NCBI RefSeq assembly: GCF_965363235.1
Contig: NC_134844.1
Location: 73,339,497 to 73,403,496, forward strand
Direction: 5' to 3'
Source: Mytilus galloprovincialis
Taxonomy: Eukaryota; Mollusca; Bivalvia; Mytilida; Mytilidae
Length of the DNA: 64,000 nucleotides
Shown: positions 34,467-47,409 of the stretch, one piece after another
Layout: every line of letters begins with the position of its first letter
Numbering within the stretch: the first letter of the stretch is position 1
Translations under genes and position numbers: made by a program
Notes under the pieces: generated by a model
Seen by the model: only the letters and a program-made list of their open reading frames with translations
Told to the model about the DNA's origin: nothing
Databases searched by the model: none

Positions 34467-37069
34467 CACTGTGCTTAAACGGTTGTGGGTAACTTAAGTT
34501 AACCACATCCAAAGATGGAGCCGCCTGGCTTCAGTTAGGAAGTTTACTCCTATATAATTGCAATACCATGAATACAAAAGAAATGTTCAGTAGTTGAAAA
34601 GTTATATCAATCTTTTAGGGAAACTCTGCAATGTAAAACGTAGTTATAGTCCAGTCAATCTAGCATAAATTTGACCCTAACCCGAAAGTAATTGCAACAG
34701 AAGATTTTTAAGTTTGAATCTTTAGCATTTTACCCCAAATATACACAGAAAAGTCCCATAAAATTTAACTTGAGGAAGACTAAAAAAATCACCATTTAAA
34801 ATTCCTACGGAGATTTGCATTGAAAAGGGAGATAATTCTTGCAAAAAAGGCAGAAATTTTTAAAAAAATTGATACAAAATTATAACTTTACCGCTTCCAT
34901 TCATCAGAATGTATTGCTTCTTGATTTTTTTAGCGGTCTTTATAGTATAACAAACAACTTTAAAGTTTATCAAGCTATGAGGTAAAAAATCTCAAATTTA
35001 ATAAAAAAAATGATTTAGCATGCATTCTTCTTTTTGTGGTTTAAAGTTTCTTTAGATAGGTAAGTTGATGAAAAAAAATTAATATACAGTTATAAACAAT
35101 ACCAAATTTTCACATTATTTTTTTCAAAATGGTTACAAAGCTTCAAATTTGCAATTTCTTTAATGAAAAATGCATGAAAAAAATAAAACTAACCATAACA
35201 CTACGGTTTTGTGCATTTCATGAGCAGGAGATTATATAATTGAGTCAAATACAAACTTATAACCCCATCAAAGTATCATACTTAACATAAATTTTAAGAA
35301 AAACAACCAAAAACTGACCAAAAAGACTAATTTTAGCAAGAGTTATCTCCCCTCCAAAGTTAATTTCCATAGGAAATTAAAAATGCTGTTTTTGAGTTTT
35401 CCTCAAGTTAGATTTTATGGGACTTTTTTCTGTGTATATAAAGAGCATGATGCTATGGATTAGAACAAAAACATTTTCTGTTGCAATTAATTTGAGTTTA
35501 AATCTTAGTTTGACTGGACTATCAAATACTATAAAACAAACGATTACAGCACGATTTTCCAAAACACTTATGATGTCCGTAACTTGAAACAACTTGTTCG
35601 TAACTTTTTTCCTTCTACCGATAGGGATGTCCGTAACTTTAGCATGATGTCCGTAACTTTCAAAGAATCTTTATTCGCGGAAGTGATTATTATAAGAAAT
35701 GATAAATAACAAAAATACCGAACTCTTTGGAATATTCAAAAAGGGAAGTCCTTTATCGAATGGCACAGCCAAAAACTTAAATTAACACACCAAACGAATG
35801 GAAAAGAACGGTCATATTCCTGAATAGGTACAGGCATTAAAAAGAAAGTAAAATTACAAAAATACTGAACTGTGAAGAAAACGAAAAAAAAAAGTCCCTT
35901 ATCAAATGGACAAACCCAAAGCTCAAACCCCTCAAACGAATGTAAAACAACTGCCATATTCCTGATTGGGTACAGGAATTTTCTTATGTAAAAAACTGTA
36001 AGGCAAAATTAATGTATCTTACATTCTTCTGGCTTTAAAGATCGTTAACTGCTTAAGTTTTAGATGAAAAATCAGGAAATGCAGGTTATAAATATCACCA
36101 TTTCCAACCGTGTAGAAATTACTAAAGGCTTTAAAACCATTCACTAATAGTGAACGTATGAAAATCACCTTTATGAGAACAAGTTCGGATGTCAATCCAT
36201 AGCAGAAATACATAGATAAATCTGTCCAAACCTCTAAAGAAGATATGTATGACTTTATACCCGATCTTATTGAATCCCTGAGGTCAATGAAACTTTTAGA
36301 AGATTTTAAATCTACTTTTATTGCTATAATAAACTGACATTTGTTCAACAATAAAGCTTCCATCTACTCTTAGATATTTTCATTTTTTTCATGTAGTCAA
36401 CAACACATTACACTAGATATAGTGAAGAGACCATAGACTTGTTTGGCTAACAATTCAGAAATTGTTTAAAGGGTATCATTTTCCCCTCGGCTACAAAGGC
36501 AAAGGAGTCATCAGTGAACAATCCAAAAAGCTAAAAGAATGTAAGATAAATTTCGCCGTACCGTCAGATCCCGTTTACGGGAATAATTTTTAAAAAAATA
36601 AAGGAAAATCCGTGACACTCTGGTTTGCTTTTTTATAACTGTGGTCTTTTTTTCTCTTGTTTAGTTTGAAGCATCTCGTTATTGTACAAATCTATGTAAT
36701 AATTATAGGGTTTGATAGTGTTTATTGTCCTTAAACTGTTAAAATTGTGAATCTAACAATTTTGAAAAAAAAAGTTACCCACATCCGAAAAGAAAGTTAC
36801 GGACAGTCTGATTATTCTTGAATAATACGTAACGGACATTTTATGCATTTTTTCAAAGTTGGCCTTGTGCTAAAGTTATAAATAAAAATTAACACATTTG
36901 TAGTGATGGTAAGTGATTTCTTTATTCAATAGTCCTATCAATATTAACATAGATCATGAAGAACATTCCAAAAAGTATATTTCGTATCAACTATTATTTC
37001 AGCGAGTTTAGAGTCCGCCATCTTGGGCTGTGGGTAACTTAAGTTACCCACGGCCGTTTAAGCACAGTG
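34467..37069. mobile_element. 2.6-kb non-autonomous TIR element with 6-bp target duplication
   Basis: It starts CACTGTGCTTAAACGG and ends with the reverse complement; the inverted repeats extend about 53 bp with about five mismatches. AATAGT stands directly on both sides (34461-34466 and 37070-37075). The right end contains a perfect 22-bp palindrome at 37030-37051 (GTGGGTAACTT and its complement). Inside, TGTCCGTAACTT occurs at about 35574, 35628 and 35648 and inverted near 36790 and 36830. No protein is recognisable. An 890-bp MITE of another family sits inside it. The autonomous partner is not in the window. Confidence 0.8.
34641..35531. mobile_element. MITE sharing its ends with the Academ-like transposon
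   Basis: Long inverted repeats of roughly 200 bp: ATAGTCCAGTCAATCTAG, GTAATTGCAACAGAAGATTT, ATATACACAGAAAAGTCCCA and TAACTTGAGGA on the left are mirrored on the right up to 35525. AGTC(C/T)AGTCA and AATTGCAACAGAA match both ends of the element at 23461-29985. There is no coding frame. TAAAAC on each side (34634-34639 and 35532-35537) may be a target duplication. It lies inside the 2.6-kb TIR element, so it inserted later. Confidence 0.8.
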
Positions 37070-37075
37070 AATAGT

Positions 37076-38480
37076 TAAGGAAAGTGCCAGAAAAAATATT
37101 TTTGTCTTAGTAGTATTATCACAGGTATTTCTATGTGACATTTGTAATTTTTTGCCCCAATTTAAAAAACATAAAAAAAATCAGGGCCATTTTAACCCTT
37201 CGTGAACCGTCTCCTTTGTATGGCTATCAGCTCATTGACATAAGTTTGTCATATGTCCGTGACGTCATCAACGTTTTCTCCTTTTTTCTCCATAAAAATG
37301 GCATTTAGAACTAAATGATAAGGAACAACTTTAATATCTTTTCCGTCTTTTCGAAAAAAAAATATAAAATGTGAGGCACACTTTTAGATAACCAGCATAT
37401 TTTTATTATATGTCGAATAGACCGATAGTTCACTACATTGTTAAACTATATACATTGTAGCGGTGCTAATTTTTTATTATGTTGTTCGTCTAAAAGAAAT
37501 GCACTCAGAAATATCTGTGTTCTCGGGTCACTTATATATATGCTAACTTTCTTAAATTGTAAGTCTGTCTAGCCTATATTTTTTGTACTAAATTATAATA
37601 TCTCAATTTAAAAATAAAATTACTATATGAATATTCTTGACACTTATAACTTCCGCATCCCCTATATATATATATAGCTAGTTATGTCATACCAAACATC
37701 GATTTCAATGCAATTCCTCTCATACAAATAAGTGCAATTAATATGACAAGATAATTTTAGATCATTTATGAACAATAAATGCGTTTCAAAGTTACAAAGA
37801 ACAAAACAGATATTCTAATGGAAGCGAGAAAAAAACCGCAAGAAATTGGCGAAAAATGTCACAAATATGTTAATTTCTTTCACATTTCATATAATGATGT
37901 TTTCCATTACACCTTCTATGTGCAGCATTTACAACCTTAAGCGTTTTTATTTGACGTGACCTTTACTGTTCGGTGAATGATCGGTTATGTGAACTTGACT
38001 TGTCCTTGAATGATTGTTGAACGATTCCAGACATTTCATTTGATTTATCTGATTTTGCCAATGGTCTTTTAAATACTGTTTATTTAAACAAATTCAACAG
38101 CTTCAGAAGTATGATATTTTACAGAACTTTAAAACATTTGGTTGAGCGTGTTTATGCCTTTGTACTTTTTTTCTTTCAGAAGTTATTGATTTTGCATATT
38201 ACAGATATTTTTGACATCTGATGTTTACTATTATATCTGAATTTGAATTTCAGAGAATCAAAGAGCGAAGTTGAATGAGAAACAATCTGTAGTTTCGATG
38301 TGTTCGATTTACCGTTACAAAAAGGCCGATTCAGGATACACCCCAAAACTCATTATGGAAGGGTTAGTGTTTTGCCATCCGATGTAATACTATAACTTCT
38401 ATTTATCTATCGGTAAAAGTGGGCTGCAGAGCCGATTGACGTGTCCCTGAAGATAGCTGTTGTGAAGATCGATAAAGGAA
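37076..38480. other. Gene-free AT-rich region
   Basis: No coding region, tRNA or clear repeat is seen. The left part continues the older sequence interrupted at 34467. Confidence 0.4.
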
Positions 38481-38699
38481 GCTAAAATAGCAAAGAAACA
38501 AAGAAAAATAATAATTTTACCAATACCAAAATGTTTACCTCCTGCTGGACCAACAACATAACATCTCCAACTAACAAAACAAAGTTCATCAAGACACCAA
38601 ACCGACTATGCGACGGCTGTATAACTAGTTCAGGTCATGGATACACACCACACATTTTCACAGAAATCGGCGTGAATAGAGCACAACATGGTAATATCA

Positions 38700-38955
38700 A
38701 TGTACATCAATTTTGCATTTCCTGTTTACAAAACTTTGAATTTTACGAAAAACTAAGGATTTTCTTATCCCAGGCATAGATTACCGTATCCGTATTTGAC
38801 ACAACTTTTTGCAATTTTGGATCCTTAATGCTGTTCAACTTTGTACTTGTTTGGCTTTATGAATATAAATATTAATACGAGCGTCGCTGATGAGTCTTAT
38901 GTAGACGAAACGCGCGTCTGGCGTACTAAATTATAATTCAAGTACCTTTGATAAC
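38700..38955 (-). repeat. Inverted copy of the CGCCAGACGCGCG repeat
   Basis: On the minus strand this reads through GTACGCCAGACGCGCGTTTC, ATAAGACTCATCAGCGACGC and on to AAAATCCTTAGTTTTTCG, colinear with 893-1018 and the spacer at 660-780. The plus-strand frame at 38531-38779 overlaps it and is not called. Confidence 0.75.
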
Positions 38956-40006
38956 TATTGCAACTTATATGCCATGAGCTTTAACCATTTTTTGTTAATG
39001 CGTTCGTGTTAACAAAATGATTGTATTTGTATTTCGAACACGATAACGTATATCAATATATATTCTAATAGTAGATGTTTTTTTTTTTTTATGTTCAAGA
39101 GGTAAAGAGGCTCTGGATGAGGGGCCCTTTTCTATTCTTTAACTTTTGAAACCATGTTTCTCTCTATTCGTTGTACATTTTAACCCTTATTCTCTATATT
39201 TAATATCTAAGCCCCACATATAAATCCTTTATTTTCTTATCTACTTTTCTCTATTCTTTATATTTTTGGCCCTTTATCATGCACTTTTTGCTTCTTATTC
39301 TCTATTCTGACCCTCATGTAAGATATGTATGTTTTACTCATGATGTGAATTATCTTGCAGAACCAGAGTTATAAGAACTTCTGAACATGTGGCTGCTTTA
39401 TTCTGTATATTGTTGAAGAGTTTTAAAAAGCTGACCTCCAAGAGTTTTCGGTTATTTTTGTCGTTATGCGATTTTGTACATCGAGTGTCATTAATATTCA
39501 TATACAATTGCAAGTAAATGTTATAGGAATACGGTGGATCTCAATATCCCTTAATATTAGTTGAGTCTAAAGGAAGCGATATAGCTTACGTTGTTGCTTC
39601 TTCTCACAAGTCATCTAAGTTATGATTTGTAATGTATTAAGATAATAAAAAAAAAAAGCAGCAGCTTGGAACATACACAAAACAATTACTTCAAGTTATA
39701 CAAATTATCAGAGGAGATTTTGATCGATTAAATGTTTAAAAGAATAAGACCTTGATTTGAGCTTTTGGCGTCAGATAGTTCTTTGATTTGAGGAGCAAGA
39801 GTCGATTGGAGACTTGACATCGATCTGAGCCTAACATATATACACATTGTAATATACTGATGTATATGTACATCTAATGGGATATATTTTTATCTAATTT
39901 GCGGTAACGTGTTTTGATCATGACCAAACGCAAGCAGATTCAAATAAATTTTACACCAAACTCATCATTATCTCAAAACAAAAAAATAAAACATGTTAAT
40001 AATATT
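38956..40006. other. Gene-free flank with a pyrimidine-rich stretch
   Basis: About 39110-39320 is rich in C and T on the plus strand with repeated TTCTCTATTC-like words. Nothing coding is seen. The region ends at the palindrome. Confidence 0.5.
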
Positions 40007-40017
40007 ATGGGCGTCAA

Positions 40018-40270
40018 GTTGGTTACCTATTCCCTATTCCCTATTCGTTACCTATTCCCTATTCCCTATTCGTAACCTATTCGTTACCTATTCGTTACCT
40101 ATTCCCTATTCCCTATTCGTTGCCTATTCGTTACCTATTCCCTATTCCCTATTCGTTGCCTATTCGTTACCTATTCCCTATTCCCTATTCGTTGCCTATT
40201 CGTTACCTATTCCCTATTCCCTATTCGTTACCTATTCCCTATTCCCTGTTCGTTACCTATTCGTTACTTA
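40018..40270 (+). repeat. Terminal minisatellite of the palindrome, left
   Basis: Alternating CCTATTCCCTATTCCCTA and TTCGTTA/TTCGTTGCC words make a low-complexity tract that is mirrored at 46860-47065. Frames such as 39993-40301 (YSLFVAYSLPIPYSLF) only translate this repeat. Confidence 0.95.
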
Positions 40271-41164
40271 TTTGATTTTTAATATCCTTCCCCCTTTTTA
40301 ATTATGGCATGGAAAAGTTTAATATGGCTGCCATGGAAACGGCACAATTGTGAAAAAAATCTGTTTTTGGTTTTTGGTGAACTGTTTGGATATGCTTCAA
40401 CTCAGAATCATCATATTTTAAAACAATGTAGGTGCCCACTATATACAGGTGTTGGATGACTTTGGCGATCATTGGAACTATTATGTTGCTATGGAAACTA
40501 CACCAAAATTTAAAAATTTTCAAAATGCTCAAAACTTCATGAAACTTCACAGTAATGATGAGCAACAATGGTAGATGTGGCATTTGAAGTTGGAATTTCC
40601 AAAATAGGTCTTGTTACCATGGAAACAATGCAAAAAGGTCAAAAATTTCAAAAATAAGAATTTTGAGTAAACTGGATGAAACTTTACAGGAATGGTAACT
40701 GGCATAGGCAGAGTTGGATTTTGAAGTTAGAATTTTCAAAATGGCCGCCGTAACCATGGAAACAGCAAAAATATCAAACATTTCAAAATGTTCAAACTTA
40801 ATGAAACTTTGCAAAAATGTTACTAGACATCTGTAGATGCTCTCTTTGACTTTGGAATTGTCAAAATGGCTGCCGCTCACCTGGTAATAGGGGGAAGGGT
40901 GCCATACGTTATTGCTAGCAATTACAAATCTAGTTGTTAATACTCTTACATATGGTAATAGTTCTAAATTTGTTGAGATAAAATGATCTTTTTATGACCT
41001 ATTTATATGTGTTTGTGCTCAACCGATCCTTTTACTTCATGTTCGATAAGCATTTGTTCCTTACTTGTTTTTTATACGTTCTACCTTTTAACTGCTTTAT
41101 GTCCGTATGTTTGAAGATGGATCTTGGTTCGACGGGATGAAATCACCGTGTTAGCGCTTGCATA

Positions 41165-41490
41165 AAAAAGAAGATGTGGTATGATTGCCAATGAGACAAC
41201 ACTCCACATTAGACCAAAATGACACAGAAATTATCAACTATAGTGTACTGTACGGCCTTCAACAATGAGCATAGCCCAAACCGTGTAGTCACCTATAAGA
41301 GGCCCAGGCATGACAACCTCATACAATTCAAACAACAAAATTGACCGCCGTATTTCATATACAAAAAAATAAACGGAAATATGTAACACAAAAACAAACA
41401 ATAACTACTTAATTTCAGGCTCTTGTCTAGGGAAAGGCACATACTAACATAATGTGGTGGAGTTAAACATGTAAGCAGGGTGTACATCGT
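41165..41490 (+). repeat. Full-length copy of the 'TACGGCCTTCAAC' repeat inside the palindrome's left arm
   Basis: AAGATGTGGTATGATTGCCA, ATGAGACAACACTCCACATT, GTACGGCCTTCAACAATGAG, GTCACCTATAAGAGGCCC, GCTCTTGTCTAGGGAAAGGC and GGAGTTAAACATGTAAGC in order. The right arm lacks it, so it appears to have inserted in one arm only, after the palindrome formed. Confidence 0.8.
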
Positions 41491-41559
41491 TTCGGAGCAT
41501 GCTATAACCTTGTTTAATTCGTTCGATCACTCACTTATAATTCGCTTATAATACGCGTA

Positions 41560-44500
41560 TCTTACGTTGCACCTTTTAAAACATCGTTTTCAATTGTTTT
41601 GTTGTCTCTGGTGGAAGATTTGGGCTCTTAGAGGTGATATAACTCTATAAGTGCATTTGTATCCGTTCCAGCGCTCGGAAAATACCCTGTTACCTATTCG
41701 TTACTTATTCGCTTTTAAAAAGTTTGTTGTACGTTGCACCTTTTAGAAAAGAATTTTCAATTAAGTTCATATCTCTGGTGGTAATAATGTGTTCTTAAAG
41801 ATGAAATACCCCTATTAGCACATATGTACTCGTTCCAGCGCTCGGATAATACCCTGTTACTTATTCGTTCCTTATTTGCTTTTAATGCACGAGGTATACG
41901 TTGCACCTTGAAATAAATCGTTTTTTAATTGTGTTCATGTCTCTGGTGGTAACAATGTGTTCTTAGAGATGAGATGACCCTATTAGAGCGCATGGACCCG
42001 TTCAAGCGCTCGGTTAATATTCTGTTACCTATTCGTTACCTATTCACTTATAATACGTTTGTTGTACGTTGCACCTTTAAGAAAAGGATTTGTAATTGTC
42101 TCCATGTCTCTTGTGGTAACAATGTGTTTTTAGAGATGAAATTACCCTATTAGCGCGCATGTACCCGTTCCAGCACTCAGTAAATACCCTGTTACCTATT
42201 CGTTACCTATTCACTTATAATAGGTTTGTTGTACGTTGCACCTTTTAGAAAAGGATTTTCAATTGTGTCCGTGTCTCTGGTGGTAACAATATGTTCTTAG
42301 AGATGAAATGACCCTATTAGCGCGCATGTACCCGTTCAAGCGCTCGGTTAATACCCTGTTACCAAATTCGCTACCTATTCATTTATAATACGTTTGTTGT
42401 ACGTTGCACCTTTTAGAAAAGGATTTTCAATTGTGTCCGTTTCTCTGGTGGTAACAATATGATATGTTCTTAGAGATGAAATGACCCTATTTGCGCGCAT
42501 GTACCCGTCCAAGCGCTCGGTTAATACCCTGTTACCTATTCGTTACTTATTCGCTTTTGATACGTTTGTTGTACGTTGCACCTTTCAAAAAAGGATTTTC
42601 AATTGTGCCCATGTCTCTGGTGGTAACAATGTGTTCTTAGAGATGAAATTACCCTATTAGCGCGCATGTACCCGTTCCAGCACTCAGTTAATACCCTGTT
42701 TCTTATTCGTTCCTTATTTGCTTTTTATGCACGAGGTATACGTTGCACCTTGAAATAAATCGTTTTTTAATTGTGTTCATGTCTCTGGTGGTAACAATGT
42801 GTTCTTAGAGATGAAATGACCCTATTAGAGCGCATGAACCCGTTCCAGTGCTCGGTTAATACCCTGTTACCTATTCGTTACCTATTCACTTATAGTACGT
42901 TTGTTGTACGTTGCACCTTTTAGAAAAGGATTTTCAATTAATTTCATATCTCTGGTGGTAATAGTGTGTTCTTATAGATGAAATACCCCTATTAGCGCGT
43001 ATGTATGCGTTCCAGCGCTCATTTAATACCCTGTTTCTTATTCTGCCCTTATTTGCTTTTTATGCACGAGGTATAAGTTGCACCTTGAAATAACTCGTTT
43101 TCTAATTGTGTTCATGTCTCTGGTGGTAACTATGTGTTCTTAGAGATGAAATGACCCTATAAGAAAACGATTTATTTCAAGGTGCAACGTATACCTCGTG
43201 CATAAAAAGCAAATAAGGAACGAATAAGTTACAGGGTATTAACTGAGCGCTGGAACGGATACATACGCGCTAATAGGGGTATTTCATCTATTAGAACACA
43301 TTATTACCACCAGAGACATGAACACAATTAAAAAACGATTTATTTCAAGGTGCAACGTATACCTCGTGCATAAAAAGCAAATAAGGAACGAATAAGAAAC
43401 AGGGCATTAACTGAGCGCTGGAACGGGTACATACGCGCTAATTGGGGTATTTCATCTATTAGAACACATTATTACCACCAGAGATATGAATTTAATTGAA
43501 AATCCTTTTCCGAAGGTGCAACGTACAACAAACGTACTATAAGTGAATAGGTAACGAATAGGTAACGAATAGGTAACAGGTTATTAATCGAGCGCTGGAA
43601 CGGGAATATGCGCGCTAATAGGGGTATTTCATCTATAATAACACATTATTACCATTAGAGATATACATTTAATTGAAAATCCTTTTCTAAAACGTGCAAC
43701 GTACAACAAACGTACTATAAGTGAAAAGGTAACGAATAGGTAACGAATAGGTAACAGGGTATTAACCGAGGGCTGGAACGAGTACATGCGCGCTAATAGG
43801 GTTATTTCATCTCTAGGAACACATTGTTACCACCAGAGACATGAACACAATTGAAAATCATTTTCTAACAGGTGCAACGTATAAAAAAATGTATTATAAG
43901 CGAATAGGTAACGAAAAGGTAACGAATAGGTAACAGGGTATTAACCGAGCGCTCGAACGGGTACATGCGCGCTAATAGGATCATTTCATCTCTAAAAACA
44001 CATTGTTACCACCAGAGACGTGGACACAATTGAAAATCCTTTTCAAAAAGGTGCAATGTACAACAAACGTATTATAAGTAAATAGGTAACGAATAGGTAA
44101 CAAATAGGTAACAGGGTATTAACCGAGCGCTGGAATGGGTACATGCGCTCTAATAGGGGTATTACATCCATAAGAACACATTATTACCACCAGAGATATG
44201 AATTTAATTGAAAATCCTTTGCTAAAAGGTGCAACGTACAACAAACGTACTATAAGTGAATAGGTAACGAATAGGTAACGAATAGGTAACAGGGTATTAA
44301 CCGAGCGCTGGAATGGGTACATGCGCTCTAATAGGGGTATATATCTATAAGAACACATTATTACCACCAGAGATATGCATTTAATTGAAAATCCTTTTCT
44401 AAAAGGTGCAACGTACAACAAACGTTCTATAAGCGAATAGGTAACGAATAGGTAACGAATATGTAACAGGGTATTTACCGAGCGCTGGAACGGGTACATG

Positions 44501-46330
44501 CTCGCTAATAGGATAATTTCATCTCTAAGAACACATTGTTATCACAAGAGACATGGAGACAAGTAAAAAATCCTTTTCAAAAATGTGCAACGTACAACAA
44601 ACGTATTATAAGTGATTAGGTAACAGGGTATTAACCGAGCGTTGGAACGGGTACATGCGCGGTAATAGGGTAATGTCATCTCTAAGAACACATTGTTACC
44701 ACAAGAGACATAAAGACAATAAAAATCCTTTTCTAAAAGGTGCAACGTACAACAAACGGATTATAAGTGAATAGGTAACGAATAGGTAACGAATAGGTAA
44801 CGAATAGGTAACGAATAGGTAACAGGGTATTAACCGAGCGCTGGAACGGGTACATGCGCGCTAATAGGGTCATTTCATCTCTAAGAACACATTATTACCA
44901 CCAGAGATATGAACTTAACTAAAAATCCTTTTCTTAAAGGTGCAACGTACAACAAACGTATTATAAGTGAATAGGTAACGAATAGGTAACAGGTTATTTA
45001 CCAAGCGCTGGAACGGGTACATGGGCGCTAATAGGGTCATTTCATCTTTAAGAACACATTGTTACCACCAGACTTATGAGCACAATTGAAAATCCTTTTC
45101 TCCAAGGTGCAACGTACAACAAACATATTAAAAGTGAATAGGTAACGAATAGGTAACGAATAGGTGACAGGTTATTAACGGAGCGCTGGAACGGGTACAT
45201 GCGCGCTTATATGGTCATTTCATCTCTAAGAACACATTGTTACCACAAGAGACACGACACAATTAAAAAATCCTTTTCTAAAAGGTGCAACGTACAACAA
45301 ACGTATTATAAGTGAATAGGTAACGAATATGTAACAGGGTATTAACCGAGCGCTGGGACGGGTACATGCGCGCCAATAGGGTATTTTCATCTCTAAGAAC
45401 ACATTTTTACCACCAGAGACACGGACACAATTGAAAATTCTTTTCTAAAAGGTGCAACGTACAACAAACGTATAATAAGTGAATAGGTAACGAATAGGTA
45501 ACGAATAGGAAACAGGGTATTTACTGAGCGCTGGAACGGATACATACGCGGTAATAGGGGTATTTCATCTCTAAGAACACATTATTACCACTAGAGATAT
45601 GAATTTAATAGAAAATCCTTTTCTCAAAGGTGCAACATACAACAAACGTATCATAAGTGAATAGGTAACGAATAGGTAACAGGGTATTAACCGAGCGCTG
45701 GGACGGGTACATGCGTGCTTATAGGGTATTTTCATCTCTAAGAACACATTTTTACCACCAGAGACACGAACACAATTGAAAATTCTTTTCTAAAAGGTGC
45801 AACGTACAACAAACGTATTATAAGTGAATAGGTAACGAATATGTAACGAATAGGTAACAGGGTATTTACTGAACTCTGGAACGGGTACATACGCAGTAAT
45901 AGGGGTATTTCATCTAAAAGAACACATTATTACCACTAGAGATATGAATTTAATAGAAAATCCTTTTTTCAAAGGTGCAACGTACAACAAACGTATCATA
46001 AGTGAATAGGTAACGAATAGGTAACGAATAGGTAACGAATAGGTAACAGGGTATTAACCGAGCGCTGGAACGGGTACATGCGTGCTAATAGGGTATTTTC
46101 ATCTCTAAGAACACATTTTTACCACCAGAGACACGGACATAATTGAAAATTCCTTTCTAAAAGGTGCAACGTACAACAAACGTTTTATTTAAGTGAATAA
46201 GTAACGAATAGGTAACGAATAGGTAACAGGGTATTAACCGAGGTCTGGAACGGGTACATGCGCGCTAATAGGGTATTGTCATCTCTAAGAACACATTTTT
46301 ACCATCAGAGACACGGACACAATTGAAAAT
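41560..46330. repeat. 170-bp satellite array, inverted about 43155
   Basis: Each unit holds TTGTTGTACGTTGCACCTTT, AGGATTTTCAATTGTG, CTCTGGTGGTAACAATGTGT, GAAATGACCCTATTAGCGCG, ACCCGTTCCAGCGCTCGG, ATACCCTGTTACC and one to five copies of TATTCGTTACC. I count about 10 units forward (41604-43118) and 18 in reverse (43309-46304). The switch falls inside a unit at about 43155. Confidence 0.9.
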
Positions 46331-47074
46331 TTTAAAATTTTTGATATTTTTCCTGTTTCCATGGTTACGGCGGCCATTTTGAAAATTCCAACTTTAAAAT
46401 CCAACTCTGCCTATGCCAGTTACCATTCCTGTAAAGTTTCATCCAGTTTGCTGAAATTTCTTATTTTTGAAATGTAGGACCTTTTTGCATTGTTTCCATG
46501 GTAACAAGACCTATTTTGGAAATTCCAACTCGAAATGCCACATCTACCAATGTTGCTCATCATTACTGTGAAGTTTCATGAAGTTTTGAGCATTTGGAGA
46601 ATTTTGAAAATTTTGGTGTAGTTTCCATAGCAACATAATAGTTCCAATGATCGCCAAAATCATCCAACACCTGTACATGGTGGGCACCTACATTGTTTTA
46701 AAATATGATGATTCTGAGTTGTAACATATCCATGTAACAGTTCACCAAAAACCAAAAACTGATTTTTTTCAAAATTGTGCCGTTTCCATGGTAACGACAG
46801 CCATATTAAACTATTTCATGCCATAATTAAAAAGGGGGAAGGATATTAAAAATCAAATTAGTAACGAATAGGTAACGAATAGGGAATAGGGAATAGGTAA
46901 CGAATAGGCAACGAATAGGGAATAGGGAATAGGTAACGAATAGGCAACGAATAGGGAATAGGGAATAGGTAACGAATAGGTAACGAATAGGGAATAGGGA
47001 ATAGGTAACGAATAGGGAATAGGGAATAGGTAACGAATAGGGAATAGGGAATAGGTAACCAACTTGACGCCCAT

Positions 47075-47365
47075 GAAACTTCAATAATACTTTCTACTCG
47101 TCTATATTACAAATATTCGTAATAAAGGTCAAATTACTTGTTAAAGTAATAGTACCCATCCAAATAATATTACACGAATACTTTATATCACGAACTATAA
47201 ATGAGGATACACAAAATAAAAAAAAACTAAGCGAAATTGTGAATCCCGCATTGCACGAAAAAATGTGTTGTATTTCAGTAAATAACACGTGTTTTGGTTG
47301 ATTGTAAACACGTAGTTGTCCATCATGCATTGTGACTCATTTACTGGATTGGTAAAAAAACTAGG
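47075..47365. other. Short spacer between two large elements
   Basis: AT-rich and non-coding; it separates the palindrome from the 10.9-kb TIR element. The frames at 47094-47482 cross the element border and are not called. Confidence 0.5.
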
Positions 47366-47368
47366 TAA

Positions 47369-47409
47369 GGGACCGGTCAAAATTTCTTGATGCATGGGAC
47401 CGGTGCAAA
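47369..47409 (+). repeat. Left terminal inverted repeat of the 10.9-kb element
   Basis: 41 bp, identical to the right end. GGGACCGGT occurs twice in the same orientation, at positions 1-9 and 28-36 of the TIR, and contains the palindrome ACCGGT, a plausible protein-binding pair. Confidence 0.97.

Larger units (their letters stand above)
40007..47074. mobile_element. 7.07-kb palindromic Foldback-like element made of tandem repeats
   Basis: It begins ATGGGCGTCAAGTTGGTTAC and ends with the reverse complement. From outside in, both arms carry a minisatellite of CCTATTCCCTATTCGTTA-like units (40018-40270; 46860-47065), a block with ATGGAAAC motifs (40270-40800; 46330-46860), and a 170-bp satellite array in opposite orientations (about 41560-43155 and 43155-46330). 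The arms are unequal: about 10 units on the left, about 18 on the right. Next to the left end is AATAATATT (39998-40006); AATAATACT lies 8 bp beyond the right end, perhaps a 9-bp target duplication. Open frames here are repeat artefacts. The layout recalls Drosophila Foldback elements. Confidence 0.85.

Noticed and set aside
38531-38779. 82-residue plus-strand open frame
   Set aside because: Its right half is the antisense of the CGCCAGACGCGCG repeat.
39993-40301. Open frame with repeated YSLFVAYSLPIPYSLF
   Set aside because: It is only the translation of the terminal minisatellite of the palindrome; mirrored frames appear at 46827-47084.
44119-44745. Open frames inside the palindrome's right array
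   Set aside because: They translate the 170-bp satellite units and have no domain or independent support.
43155-46330. AATAGGTAACAGGGTATT resembles the I-SceI homing site
   Set aside because: It lacks two bases of that site and no homing endonuclease gene is present; chance similarity in a repeat.
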